Source: a virus | Strand: one strand, 5' to 3' | Length of the DNA stretch: 64,000 bases | Virus record (IMG/VR): IMGVR_UViG_3300021467_000006 | Span: 1 to 64,000 of that record | Shown: positions 42,303-50,274 of the stretch, one piece after another | Layout: every line of letters begins with the position of its first letter | Numbering within the stretch: the first letter of the stretch is position 1 | The notes under the pieces: generated by a model | Told to the model about the DNA's origin: nothing | The model's input: only the letters and a program-made list of their open reading frames with translations | The model's database searches: none | Translations under genes and position numbers: made by a program

Positions 42303-42828
42303 ATATTTTATGTTAATAGCAAAAGTAGTCGCTACCCGATCTACATGCAATTCCCGTCCAATTGGAGCTGTTATAGTAAAAGATAACCGTATTCTAGCTA
42401 CTGGCTACAACGGAGCTATTCCTAAAGCAACTCATTGTACAAGTCTGTTGATGGGCAAAGAGCCTTTCTGCATGAGAAGATATATGAAAGCTGAAGAACA
42501 CAGCAAAATGGATTATTGCGTAGCTGTTCATGCAGAGGCTAATGCTGTGGCTCAAGCTGCAAAGATGGGAACAAGTATAGAGGGAGCTTCTATTTATTGC
42601 ACAGTTTCTCCTTGTTATTCATGTTTCAAATTATTAGCTTCTGCAGGTATAAAAAACATATTTTATGAATTGGGATATTCATCTAAGGACAAAAAAAGAG
42701 ATAAATTCTGGAAGGAACAAATTAAGAAATCAGGAATAAATATGAAGCAAATAACAATTAATGAAAATTCTATGAAATATATGTTGGAGATGATTCAGGG
42801 AATAACATCATTAAGAAGGTTTAAATGA
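42283..42828 (+). CDS. dCMP deaminase
   Basis: The product is 181 residues. The zinc site is H83-A-E85 followed by SPCYSC, as in dCMP/cytidine deaminases, and the N-terminus SWHEYFM, then CNSRPIGAVIV, matches the dCMP type. It turns dCMP into dUMP for thymidylate synthesis, a common phage supply enzyme. The ribosome site (AGGAG) is inside the upstream gene. Confidence 0.92.
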   Translation: MRPSWHEYFMLIAKVVATRSTCNSRPIGAVIVKDNRILATGYNGAIPKATHCTSLLMGKEPFCMRRYMKAEEHSKMDYCVAVHAEANAVAQAAKMGTSIEGASIYCTVSPCYSCFKLLASAGIKNIFYELGYSSKDKKRDKFWKEQIKKSGINMKQITINENSMKYMLEMIQGITSLRRFK

Positions 42829-42840
42829 GGAGGAGACAAA

Positions 42841-43038
42841 ATGGATGAATTGCAAGAAAAAATAACAATAGAAATCCCAGAAACTGCTTTTATAGAATTA
42901 ATTTTAGGTTATGTAAGAGAAAAGATGGAAATAAATATAGAAGATCCAGAAATAGAAATAAGATATTCTAAAGGATTAAATAATCCAGGAAATATGATTG
43001 TTTCAGTCCACGGTAAGGCCATCAAAAGGAACCTATAA
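42841..43038 (+). CDS. Small acidic hypothetical protein
   Basis: The product is 65 residues, acidic. GAGGAG precedes the ATG; the next gene starts at the base after its stop codon. Function is unknown. Confidence 0.75.
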   Translation: MDELQEKITIEIPETAFIELILGYVREKMEINIEDPEIEIRYSKGLNNPGNMIVSVHGKAIKRNL

Positions 43039-43242
43039 ATGAGATATTTTTCTTGTAGAGATCTGCTATCTGGAAATATTAGTTCTCTTAAGGTTGGTGA
43101 CAGAATAGTAGGTATTGGATTTGTTCAAACAGAAAGAGAAGCACAATTGATAAAAGATCTCTGCAAAACTATAAAAAATTGTCATGATAAAACATGGAGT
43201 AAAAATATAAAAAGGAAGAGAAGAGGCTGTTATGAATATTAA
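43039..43242 (+). CDS. Small hypothetical protein
   Basis: The product is 67 residues, basic at the C-terminus. AAAGGAAC near the end of the preceding gene is its likely ribosome site. It overlaps the next gene by 11 bases. Confidence 0.7.
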   Translation: MRYFSCRDLLSGNISSLKVGDRIVGIGFVQTEREAQLIKDLCKTIKNCHDKTWSKNIKRKRRGCYEY

Positions 43243-43588
43243 GAAAATCATAAAAAAACATTATAACTTCTATAAAAAACCTCAATTAATTCAACTTGTA
43301 CCTACTTTAGAGATTCATATTGGATATGGATTGAATTTAACAAAAACAGGAATAGACAGAGATATAGCTGAAGAATTATTAAGCAGGGAAATTACAAAAA
43401 TATGGAGGCATCTAAGAGCTAAATATAATTGGTGGGAAGATTTAGATCATGATACTCAAACAAAGCTCTTATTCATAGTTTATGATTCTTATGGTTATGA
43501 TTTAAATGAGGAAATAATAGATTCTATAGAGAAAGGAGAATTGGATATAATTGATAACATTTTCAACCAGATTTTAGAAGGAGCTTGA
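43232..43588 (+). CDS. Lysozyme-like (GH24-type) fold protein, catalytic end missing
   Basis: The product is 118 residues. HIGYGLNLTKTGID, then AEELLSREI and DHDTQTKLLFIVYDSYG, resemble T4-type lysozyme (IGxGH-L, the LF-QD helix, and AL-MVFQMG). The N-terminal helix lacks the catalytic Glu of the EG motif. If the match is real it is a pseudo-lysozyme or binder. The true endolysin candidate is at 50452. Confidence 0.45.
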   Translation: MNIKKIIKKHYNFYKKPQLIQLVPTLEIHIGYGLNLTKTGIDRDIAEELLSREITKIWRHLRAKYNWWEDLDHDTQTKLLFIVYDSYGYDLNEEIIDSIEKGELDIIDNIFNQILEGA

Positions 43589-43589
43589 A

Positions 43590-43946
43590 ATGATGACTCT
43601 ACACAGACTTCCTCTAAATTGTTTCACTAAAAGAAGTAACCTCTTAAGCAGTTTGAATTATTGTAACAGGTTTATGGATTATTTAGTAGACGTTCTGGAT
43701 GTTACAGAAATAGGAAGGATAGCACATTTAATTGGCGGTGCAAGCTGGAATGGTAAAGAACCAGGAGTATCCATAACCAGCATGTATATAGAAAGCGGGT
43801 CTCAATTACATACATGGCCTGAAAAGAATGAATTCTATCTAGATATAACATCCTGTAAAGAATTTTCCAATGCAGTAGTCATTACTGCTGTAGAAAACTT
43901 CTTTGATGCGGAGGTGACAGAATTGTGCGTTATATTGAAGGAATAA
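43590..43946 (+). CDS. S-adenosylmethionine decarboxylase-like protein
   Basis: The product is 118 residues. IESGSQLHTWPE aligns with the ESHxxIHTWPE motif of bacterial SpeD, so E68-S69 is the self-cleavage site that makes the pyruvoyl group. H74 and C89 (in ITSCK) match the other catalytic positions. The enzyme makes decarboxylated AdoMet for spermidine. Length and motif order are normal, so it may be active. Polyamines could help package DNA, but no other polyamine gene is seen. Confidence 0.75.
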   Translation: MMTLHRLPLNCFTKRSNLLSSLNYCNRFMDYLVDVLDVTEIGRIAHLIGGASWNGKEPGVSITSMYIESGSQLHTWPEKNEFYLDITSCKEFSNAVVITAVENFFDAEVTELCVILKE

Positions 43947-44335
43947 GAGTTTGGGGAGGTTCTTTTTTAGAATTAGTTCTGAAAGAGAATAACTGGGATT
44001 TGAAGAAAGCTAAAAAGAATTTAGAGAAGGAATATTATGAAACTTCAACTACAAGAATGGCTAAAAGATGGGGTTTTCATTATCAAACAGTATATAACAC
44101 AATAAAGAAACTGGGGATAAAAATAAAGCCCAAAGGATGGGCAGGCACTAAAACCAGATTCCAATTAAAGGTGGAGGAATTTGGTGGTTATGAAAAAATG
44201 ATGGAAAAATTCAAATATGAAAGGTTAGTGGATATTGCAAGGAAGTTAGGCTTTTCAGGTTGCTATACTAAGAATTGCTTATTAAAAGCCGGATATGATT
44301 GGGATAAAAACAAAGGAGAGTGGATAAAGCTATGA
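43925..44335 (+). CDS. HTH protein, tandem paralogue 1
   Basis: The product is 136 residues with two likely helix-turn-helix segments (about 41-60, MAKRWGFHYQTVYNTIKKLG, and 98-118). It shares the order of segments with the next protein, including KRLGIKIK-KGW. The start is GTG behind GGAGG. It probably binds DNA. Confidence 0.75.
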   Translation: MRYIEGIRVWGGSFLELVLKENNWDLKKAKKNLEKEYYETSTTRMAKRWGFHYQTVYNTIKKLGIKIKPKGWAGTKTRFQLKVEEFGGYEKMMEKFKYERLVDIARKLGFSGCYTKNCLLKAGYDWDKNKGEWIKL

Positions 44336-44727
44336 TAGAAATAAAAAACGGTACTTTCCTTAAATTAGCGTTGGAAGAATGTGGCAATGATTTAGAAGCT
44401 CTCAAAGAAAGATTAAGCAAAGAATATGACAAATATGGAACTACAAAAATGGCTGAAAAGTGGGGATATCATCCAAATACTATATGGATGGCCTTGAAAA
44501 GATTAGGAATAAAAATAAAGGAAAAGGGATGGCAGGAATACCATGAAACACGTATGAAAAAAGCATTAAAAGAAATTGGAGGCATAGAAACACTGCTTAA
44601 AACAAGAGAGAAGACAAAAGACATAGCTACAAAGATGGGTATTTCTCCGCAGTATTTAAATAATTTTATGTGGAAACATGGTTATAAGAGATCAAGAAGA
44701 GAAAAAAGATGGGTAAAAGCAAGCTAG
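44332..44727 (+). CDS. HTH protein, tandem paralogue 2
   Basis: The product is 131 residues, a paralogue of the preceding protein (MAEKWGYHPNTIWMALKRLG at the first HTH, then GISPQYLNNFMWKHG). The ATG at 44332 overlaps the upstream stop (ATGA); an in-frame GTG lies at 44320. It probably binds DNA; perhaps the pair regulate this region. Confidence 0.78.
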   Translation: MIEIKNGTFLKLALEECGNDLEALKERLSKEYDKYGTTKMAEKWGYHPNTIWMALKRLGIKIKEKGWQEYHETRMKKALKEIGGIETLLKTREKTKDIATKMGISPQYLNNFMWKHGYKRSRREKRWVKAS

Positions 44728-44748
44728 GAATTGATAAGGAGGGAAGCA

Positions 44749-45054
44749 ATGGATGATAAGCCACCATTCAAACCGGAGAATAAAAAACTTTACCAAAAAG
44801 CACTGAACAAATGGGGAATGGAATTTCAGTTATTAATGTTGATGGAAGAATGCTCAGAATTGATTACCGCTACTTCAAAGGTCTTTAGATATAATAACCT
44901 GGAGGTAATAGATAGGCTTGCTGAAGAAATAGCTGATGTTGAAATAATGATCGAACAGATAAAATATGCCATTGGCTTACAAGAAGCATGTAGGTTGCAC
45001 AAAGAGAAGAAAATTTACAGACTTTCAAAGCTATTGGAGGAAAGAGATGAATGA
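44749..45054 (+). CDS. MazG-like nucleotide pyrophosphohydrolase
   Basis: The product is 101 residues. LLMLMEECSELI and RLAEEIADVEIMIEQI carry the EExxE and ExxD motifs of the MazG/all-alpha NTP pyrophosphatase fold. Phage members clean the nucleotide pool or lower ppGpp. The ATG at 44749 follows AAGGAGGG. Stop overlaps the next start. Confidence 0.88.
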   Translation: MDDKPPFKPENKKLYQKALNKWGMEFQLLMLMEECSELITATSKVFRYNNLEVIDRLAEEIADVEIMIEQIKYAIGLQEACRLHKEKKIYRLSKLLEERDE

Positions 45055-45256
45055 ATACTCTACTATGGATAATATGAGTGAAATCATAAAAAAGGGTTTT
45101 AAATCCAAACAAGAAGCGATTAATTACATGGCTGCTTACCCTGAGAAACATATGCCGTCATTCTTTGTTAAGGAAATAAGGGAATATGAACTCTGGGATT
45201 GTTTTGTCAAACAGGCTAAAAAGAAGAAAGATAAAGCGAGGAAAAGAGATGAGTAG
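45047..45256 (+). CDS. Small hypothetical protein
   Basis: The product is 69 residues with a very basic C-terminal helix. GAGGAAAG is the ribosome site. It overlaps the ends of both neighbours, so it is translated with them. Confidence 0.75.
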   Translation: MNEYSTMDNMSEIIKKGFKSKQEAINYMAAYPEKHMPSFFVKEIREYELWDCFVKQAKKKKDKARKRDE

Positions 45257-45443
45257 TAGTTGGAGAATAATAATTGGAATGTTTCTAATCATGCTGCCTC
45301 TTATGGTTAGTTTGGGATATAGTGTCTGGTCATTGGGTTTAAGACAGACGATTTTAATTATGTTGTTAGTCGTTTCCATATTAGGATGTGTGGGTGGTGG
45401 ACTTTATCTCTTACAAAATGGCAATGAAGAGGAGGGAGAATAA
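45249..45443 (+). CDS. Small two-helix membrane protein
   Basis: The product is 64 residues with hydrophobic segments at about 6-24 and 30-53 and an acidic tail. The ATG at 45249 is preferred over an in-frame start at 45186 inside the upstream gene. Function is unknown. Confidence 0.72.
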   Translation: MSSSWRIIIGMFLIMLPLMVSLGYSVWSLGLRQTILIMLLVVSILGCVGGGLYLLQNGNEEEGE

Positions 45444-45444
45444 G

Positions 45445-45567
45445 ATGAGTACAGATGATACATACGAGAAAGAAATTAAATATGATAAAGAGAAAGCCAG
45501 AAAGATTCTTATGAAGATATTCGAGTGTAAAGAAACTAATACAAAAAAGGAAGAGGATGAGAAATGA
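45445..45567 (+). CDS. Very small charged protein
   Basis: The product is 40 residues, half of them Lys, Glu or Asp. GAGGGAG lies 6 bases before the ATG. Its stop overlaps the next start (ATGA), which supports real translation. Confidence 0.65.
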   Translation: MSTDDTYEKEIKYDKEKARKILMKIFECKETNTKKEEDEK

Positions 45568-45935
45568 AGAAAATTAAAGATATAGCAATATGGATATTAT
45601 TTCAATTAATAGCAATAACATTGCTTTATTTGGCGGGAGTCAAGGATGTAAAAGGCGCTGAAAATGTCTTAAAATTTATCATAGCTATTAATTGTGTTTT
45701 TTCTATTCTTATCCTTATTTTAGTTACTAAGGAAGATGAGAGAGTTATTTCAACATTAGCTAATAAATATAGAATCCCTTACGCAATTGACATGATTTAC
45801 AGCTTACTTTTTGCATGTGCTTTAGCATGGTTTGGCTATACAGTCTTAGCTATAGTAGATTTTGTAGCTGGCTTAGCCCAAATAGGCACATCTCAAGAAG
45901 TAGAGAAGTTAAAAAAAGGAGAAAAATGTGAATAA
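45564..45935 (+). CDS. Three-helix membrane protein
   Basis: The product is 123 residues with hydrophobic segments at about 5-22, 34-52 and 76-100. AAGGAAGAGG precedes the ATG. It may act at the host membrane. No family is recognised. Confidence 0.75.
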   Translation: MKKIKDIAIWILFQLIAITLLYLAGVKDVKGAENVLKFIIAINCVFSILILILVTKEDERVISTLANKYRIPYAIDMIYSLLFACALAWFGYTVLAIVDFVAGLAQIGTSQEVEKLKKGEKCE

Positions 45936-46251
45936 TGAGAATCAATATGAAGCAATAACAGAGACAATTTTGGTAGACATGACAAAAAAAGAAGAAATTT
46001 GGAAGCAAGTTAAACGAATGGAAGAGGTCTTCAACGAACACGAAAAAGTCAACGATGATTATCACATGGCCAGAGCTACAATGCTGGCTAACTTTGGAGA
46101 AAAAGGAAGCATAAGAAAAGGGTTAATCAATTCTAATCAAACATTAACACAAATGATCGTTGAAGCCTTGGGTTGTTTAGTGGAAAAGGTCAATCAATAT
46201 GAAGGGGCTATTATAGAAAAAGAAGAGACAAAAAGATTAATAAAATTGTAA
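45928..46251 (+). CDS. Hypothetical helical protein
   Basis: The product is 107 residues, helical and charged. The start is GTG behind AAAAGGAG and overlaps the upstream gene by 8 bases. Function is unknown. Confidence 0.75.
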   Translation: MNNENQYEAITETILVDMTKKEEIWKQVKRMEEVFNEHEKVNDDYHMARATMLANFGEKGSIRKGLINSNQTLTQMIVEALGCLVEKVNQYEGAIIEKEETKRLIKL

Positions 46252-46310
46252 TTCCCTTATAATAAAAGAAAGGGGAAAATAAATAAATTCAATTATTGCA
46301 AAGGAGAGGA

Positions 46311-46487
46311 ATGAAATACTTTCTACAACAACTTATAGCACTCCTGCTTATTGATTCTCCAGTACTTGTACTTCTTTATTATGCAATAGCTGAGGAAGTC
46401 CTTATACCTACACGGTTCATGGTTCTTAATTTTGCCATATTAGTCACGTTGGGAATATTTATATATCCTTTTGGAGGGAAGAGATGA
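46311..46487 (+). CDS. Small two-helix membrane protein
   Basis: The product is 58 residues with two hydrophobic segments and a basic end. AAGGAGAGG precedes the ATG at 46311. It overlaps the next gene by 4 bases. Confidence 0.72.
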   Translation: MKYFLQQLIALLLIDSPVLVLLYYAIAEEVLIPTRFMVLNFAILVTLGIFIYPFGGKR

Positions 46488-46792
46488 GCAGTTTTTTCTG
46501 TGAATATTGTGGGAAGGAAATAATTGACACTGAGAATGGTTATATCACTGGATGTGAACATTATCCAATAGAAGAAAAATCCCAGCAACTAGATCCCAAA
46601 ATGGAGGTATTATTAATAGATATGCAAGAAGCTATAAAACCTAATTTAGAATATAAAATCATAACTGGAAATATTACAAAACTACAAACAATGCTAAATC
46701 AATGGCGTCACATGTATGAATTAAATATCATTCAAATGATACAATATAAACAAGGATTAGCCATTTTATTGACAAGAAGGAGGATTAAATAA
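46484..46792 (+). CDS. Small protein with zinc finger
   Basis: The product is 102 residues. CEYC (6-9) and CEH further on suggest a zinc site; the rest is helical. GGAGGG precedes the ATG. It shares one base with the next gene. Confidence 0.78.
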   Translation: MSSFFCEYCGKEIIDTENGYITGCEHYPIEEKSQQLDPKMEVLLIDMQEAIKPNLEYKIITGNITKLQTMLNQWRHMYELNIIQMIQYKQGLAILLTRRRIK

Positions 46793-47187
46793 TGGGTGAA
46801 TACATTATATATCTGAAAGAAGGGGAAGCTATAGATTACAACATGGCCGAGGATGGAAAATATAAACCTGATTATAGAGGAAAAATAGTTGTTCCTTCAG
46901 AAATGAGAAGTGATGGATTATGGCCTGTATATTTCTATAAAAATGGTTCTATGTATGCCTCTATAGATCCCAATCTACTCACCGAATTCATTGAGCCTCT
47001 AATTAAAAAATTAGAAGCGCAAAAAACAGAATATGAACATGAACATAAAATAGAAGAGCTACATAAAAAATTAGAAAAGGAAACCTCTGCAAGCGAAAAT
47101 ATTGCAAAGATACAAGGTTTATTGAGATTATTGGATAAAGTTAATCCAGATGATTTAATACGTCTGAAGAAGGAAGGGATTTTATAA
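46792..47187 (+). CDS. Hypothetical protein with coiled coil
   Basis: The product is 131 residues. The first half is beta-rich and residues 70-110 form a coiled coil. AGGAGG precedes the ATG. Function is unknown. Confidence 0.78.
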   Translation: MGEYIIYLKEGEAIDYNMAEDGKYKPDYRGKIVVPSEMRSDGLWPVYFYKNGSMYASIDPNLLTEFIEPLIKKLEAQKTEYEHEHKIEELHKKLEKETSASENIAKIQGLLRLLDKVNPDDLIRLKKEGIL

Positions 47188-47199
47188 AGGGGTCTAATA

Positions 47200-47712
47200 A
47201 TGATATTTAGGGGATTAGATATACCATATGGCAAGATTTCTGAGAAAACAAAAATAGATAAGCAATATCTATCAAATCTATTTTTAGATAATTATAAAGG
47301 AGAAATATCTATAATTGAAGATGCAAGCCAAGATAGAATAGAATTAATGGAAATAATCACTCTCCAACCAAGGATAGCTATTAAAAAAGCGATTAACTAT
47401 CCTCTTAATTGGTATGGCAGCCATGCTAAAATAGGTGAAGAAGCTGTAGAAAGATACTATAATGACAATTTATACTTAGTAATAGATCTCTGGATATCTA
47501 AAGAAATAAGAAAAGTTTTCGATAAGTATAAGAAAATCATATTAGCTGATGCTCAAGGAGTTATTGTTAAATATATTAATTACTCATGGGCAGACAAGCA
47601 AATATTAGATTATTGGTGGATTACAATTTCACAACGAGATTATGATTTTTCGCAGTTAAAATCATCTGCAACATATTTTGTAGAAGCAAAATATAAAATA
47701 GGTATTATCTAG
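47200..47712 (+). CDS. Hypothetical protein
   Basis: The product is 170 residues of mixed structure. The opening KISEKTKIDKQYLSNLF may form an HTH. AAAGGGG precedes the ATG. No family is recognised. Confidence 0.75.
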   Translation: MIFRGLDIPYGKISEKTKIDKQYLSNLFLDNYKGEISIIEDASQDRIELMEIITLQPRIAIKKAINYPLNWYGSHAKIGEEAVERYYNDNLYLVIDLWISKEIRKVFDKYKKIILADAQGVIVKYINYSWADKQILDYWWITISQRDYDFSQLKSSATYFVEAKYKIGII

Positions 47713-47733
47713 ATCTATAAAAAAGGATTGGAA

Positions 47734-48099
47734 ATGAAAACATTTACTTGTCTGAAATGTGGAGGAAAATATATTCCAAAACAAGGAACGTTAAAAGACC
47801 TGGAATTCTGCGGGTTTATATTAACAGTAAAAGATGTTGAATATTATGAATGCGAAAAATGTGGTAGGCTACTATTTTCCTCAGAAACTGCTGAAAAGAT
47901 AGAAAAAGAGTTTTCTAAAGTTAAAAAAGAAGAAGGGTGTAAAGCATGTAAATATTCCTATTCTGGTTATTTCAAATACCTTAAAGGAAATGTCTGCATA
48001 CATAACACAATAATAAAATATTACCCCAAAGGAAGGATATTAAATCCTGATTTTAAAATACCTTCTTGGTGTCCACTTTTAAAAGGAGTTAAAACATGA
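47734..48099 (+). CDS. YgiT/MqsA-type zinc-finger protein
   Basis: The product is 121 residues. CLKC (6-9) and CEKC (about 41-44) are spaced as in YgiT-type zinc fingers, with a CGRLLFS-like turn. A second group of four cysteines follows (CKAC, then C-I, then WC). No partner toxin gene and no C-terminal HTH are present, so it is not a normal antitoxin. The ATG at 47734 is preferred over TTG at 47728. Confidence 0.75.
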   Translation: MKTFTCLKCGGKYIPKQGTLKDLEFCGFILTVKDVEYYECEKCGRLLFSSETAEKIEKEFSKVKKEEGCKACKYSYSGYFKYLKGNVCIHNTIIKYYPKGRILNPDFKIPSWCPLLKGVKT

Positions 48100-48572
48100 A
48101 GATACATCCAAAAGATATGCTATTAGAACCAACAAACAATGAAGATCTTTTAAAATATCCCAGAGATATGATGGAAATTGAAGAAGAAGCCCGAAAAGCC
48201 TTTAAAGCTAAAGAGCTGAGAGAAGAATATCTCGAATCTATCAAAAATAAAAAAGAAAGAAGAATAGTTCTGCAGAAGGAAAGGACATTGGAAGATGTAT
48301 TATTAAGCGTAACAAAACTATATCCAAACGGTTGTACTGTTAATTTCATAATAGAGGGAAGGAAGGTATATATTAAATATGGTTGTCATGGTTTTACAGC
48401 TTTCTTTTCTTTTAGTGGTGATGAGAAATTATTTATTGATTGGTTCGAAGAAAATAAAGACGATAAAGAAAGGGTTAGGGTAGATCATATAATACATCCT
48501 AAAATCTTAGCAGAACTTAGAAAGAGAGTATATCAATGCCCTATATGTGGAGGGGAAATATATTCAATGTAA
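48096..48572 (+). CDS. Hypothetical protein with C-terminal CxxC
   Basis: The product is 158 residues, charged, helical in the first half, and ends with CPIC. It overlaps the preceding gene by 4 bases. Function is unknown. Confidence 0.78.
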   Translation: MKIHPKDMLLEPTNNEDLLKYPRDMMEIEEEARKAFKAKELREEYLESIKNKKERRIVLQKERTLEDVLLSVTKLYPNGCTVNFIIEGRKVYIKYGCHGFTAFFSFSGDEKLFIDWFEENKDDKERVRVDHIIHPKILAELRKRVYQCPICGGEIYSM

Positions 48573-48599
48573 AAGTAACTGATTAAAAAGGAGTATAAA

Positions 48600-49061
48600 A
48601 TGCGTAAACCTTGTGCTTTCAACAGGAATTCTTACTTGATACATGTTTCGGATTTTGAAAAACTTTTGGTTTCAGAAGCAGATATCGAATTGAAAGAATT
48701 CGATTATAATCCAAAAGATCTTGCTCTGGAATTGGCTTATACAAGATATCTGCTAGCAAAAGCTGAAAAGGAACTTGGTAAGAAACTAGATTTTGACGAA
48801 TCTTATCCCATAAGGAACAAATCAGGCAAAAGGGGAAGAGAGGAAGTAGATGTTGAAATACCTAACTCAGATGTAGTTGTTAAGATAACCTCTGAAGGCA
48901 ATGGGATAATGTGGGAATGGAAAAATATAGAAAATATCAAATTGACTTTCCATAGAAGCGAATGGCCTTTGCATCCACGTTCTGAGTTCTCTTTTGAAGA
49001 ATTACGGGAAATATCGCTTACATCAGCTTATATTGTTGTTGAGTTCTTTGAGCCTCATTAA
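48600..49061 (+). CDS. Hypothetical protein
   Basis: The product is 153 residues, acidic, alpha/beta. AAGGAG precedes the ATG. No family is recognised. Confidence 0.78.
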   Translation: MRKPCAFNRNSYLIHVSDFEKLLVSEADIELKEFDYNPKDLALELAYTRYLLAKAEKELGKKLDFDESYPIRNKSGKRGREEVDVEIPNSDVVVKITSEGNGIMWEWKNIENIKLTFHRSEWPLHPRSEFSFEELREISLTSAYIVVEFFEPH

Positions 49062-49072
49062 TAGGATGAATT

Positions 49073-49192
49073 ATGTTTATATTAAAATTATTTTGTATTT
49101 TATTATGGGCATTTATATGTATCTTTAAACTCTGTATTATAGTTATTGTAGCGGTGTGTGTAGCAATTGGAGTTATTGGAATACGAGGATAG
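49073..49192 (+). CDS. Very small membrane peptide
   Basis: The product is 39 residues, almost all hydrophobic, with four Cys and a terminal IRG. TAGGATG lies before the ATG. It may insert in the membrane as a single helix. Confidence 0.55.
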   Translation: MFILKLFCILLWAFICIFKLCIIVIVAVCVAIGVIGIRG

Positions 49193-49195
49193 TGA

Positions 49196-49267
49196 ATGAT
49201 GGAATCTAATACCATTTTAGATTGTTTATTATCGGTATTTATGCAGCTATTGGGGATAGAAATATGA
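49196..49267 (+). CDS. Possible 23-residue coupled peptide
   Basis: The frame opens after the preceding stop behind GAGGATAG and ends in ATGA overlap with the next gene. It could simply deliver ribosomes to that gene. Confidence 0.35.
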   Translation: MMESNTILDCLLSVFMQLLGIEI

Positions 49268-49485
49268 ATAAGGAATTAATAAAATGGACTTGCAAATATT
49301 GCTCTGCATATTTTGAATTTTATATGCATAAAAATTCAGATCAACCCCGTATTATCTCTGAAGATAGAATAATGATTCGGGAAACTACATTGTATTGCCC
49401 TTGGTGTGGAACACCTGTAAAAATAAGAGGAAAAATAGCTAAAATAATTATGGAAGATGCAAAATCTAAATTTATTGTTTCATAA
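49264..49485 (+). CDS. Small zinc-ribbon protein
   Basis: The product is 73 residues with CKYC (10-13) and CPWC (about 45-48), a zinc ribbon. It is the last + strand gene before the convergence zone. Function is unknown. Confidence 0.75.
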   Translation: MNKELIKWTCKYCSAYFEFYMHKNSDQPRIISEDRIMIRETTLYCPWCGTPVKIRGKIAKIIMEDAKSKFIVS

Positions 49486-49974
49486 AAATAAACCATTCAT
49501 TAATATCGTTATTTCATAACAGGCATAACGCCTAATATATAAAAAATCATAATAATATCATAATAACTATACATTACTCCATATATCCCCTTATTATCAC
49601 TCTTAGCTCTTAACACCCTAACCTGTAGTTATCTAACATCATCCTATATGTTATCATTCTAACTGTTATCATGTTATCATATTTCATAATTTTTCATAAT
49701 AACCCTATATCTTCACTGGTGGTGAATTAGAGAATTATCCCCCCTATATATGCTACTATATAGGGGGAGATTATTATAGCCTTATAGTAGCATATATAAG
49801 GGGGATAATTCTTTAATAATAAAAATCATAATAATTATTATGAAAAATATATATTAGACGTTATGTCGGGAATGATATAAGTGTTTTCTATATTAACTAA
49901 AAAATCATAATAAAAATTATGAAATTTATTGTTATGAAAATCATAATAATTATTATGAAAAAATTATGATGGTT
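49486..49974. other. Convergence zone: operators and a long inverted repeat
   Basis: No gene is seen. Three palindromes of the TCATAA-N6-TTATGA family lie at 49826-49843, 49905-49922 and 49941-49958, with several half-sites around them. The region separates + and minus strand gene sets. Confidence 0.65.
49731..49812. repeat. Long inverted repeat (about 29 bp arms)
   Basis: Bases 49731-49760 pair with 49783-49812 apart from one mismatch. The arms contain CCCCC and TATATGCTACTATA. The 22-base loop holds another TAGGGGGAGA. It may stop transcription from both sides, form a cruciform, or be a recombination site. Confidence 0.7.
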
Positions 49975-50245
49975 TTTCTTCACTGTATGGAGCCATCGTC
50001 GAATCAGCATTTAAGCGCTGGACTGGGGTGGTGTGGCCTCCCAGGTCTGGCTTTACAGGCCATTCGCTGTTGCATATCCCCCAACAGCGAATCCCCAGCC
50101 TATCCCCTGCCTTTCGGCACCAGGACGGGGTGCCCTCTTAAAGGGCAAATCTGGGCAGCGCCACTTTTACAGCGAGGAGACGCCAGCCTCGGCTCATATA
50201 CATCCATATCCTATAAAAATACAGATGTATCCTCAGAGCCTTTAG
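49975..50245. ncRNA. GC-rich, heavily folded segment, candidate structured RNA
   Basis: This stretch is far richer in G and C than its surroundings. It has an 11-bp stem (ATTCGCTGTTG with CAACAGCGAAT, 50063-50093), GGCACC/GGTGCC near 50117-50134, GCCCT/AGGGC close behind, GGACTGGGG pairing with CCCCAGCC across the 11-bp stem, and an outer arm GGCTC...GAGCC ending near 50240. On the minus strand a TGCC-GAAA-GGCA hairpin has a GNRA loop, which favours that strand. No promoter is clear and no family is recognised. Confidence 0.55.
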
Positions 50246-50274
50246 AGGGGATACCAGATGACGGGATATGTGTA

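Noticed and set aside
47734-48099. MqsA-type antitoxin of a toxin-antitoxin pair
   Set aside because: No HTH domain follows the zinc finger and no small toxin gene is adjacent.
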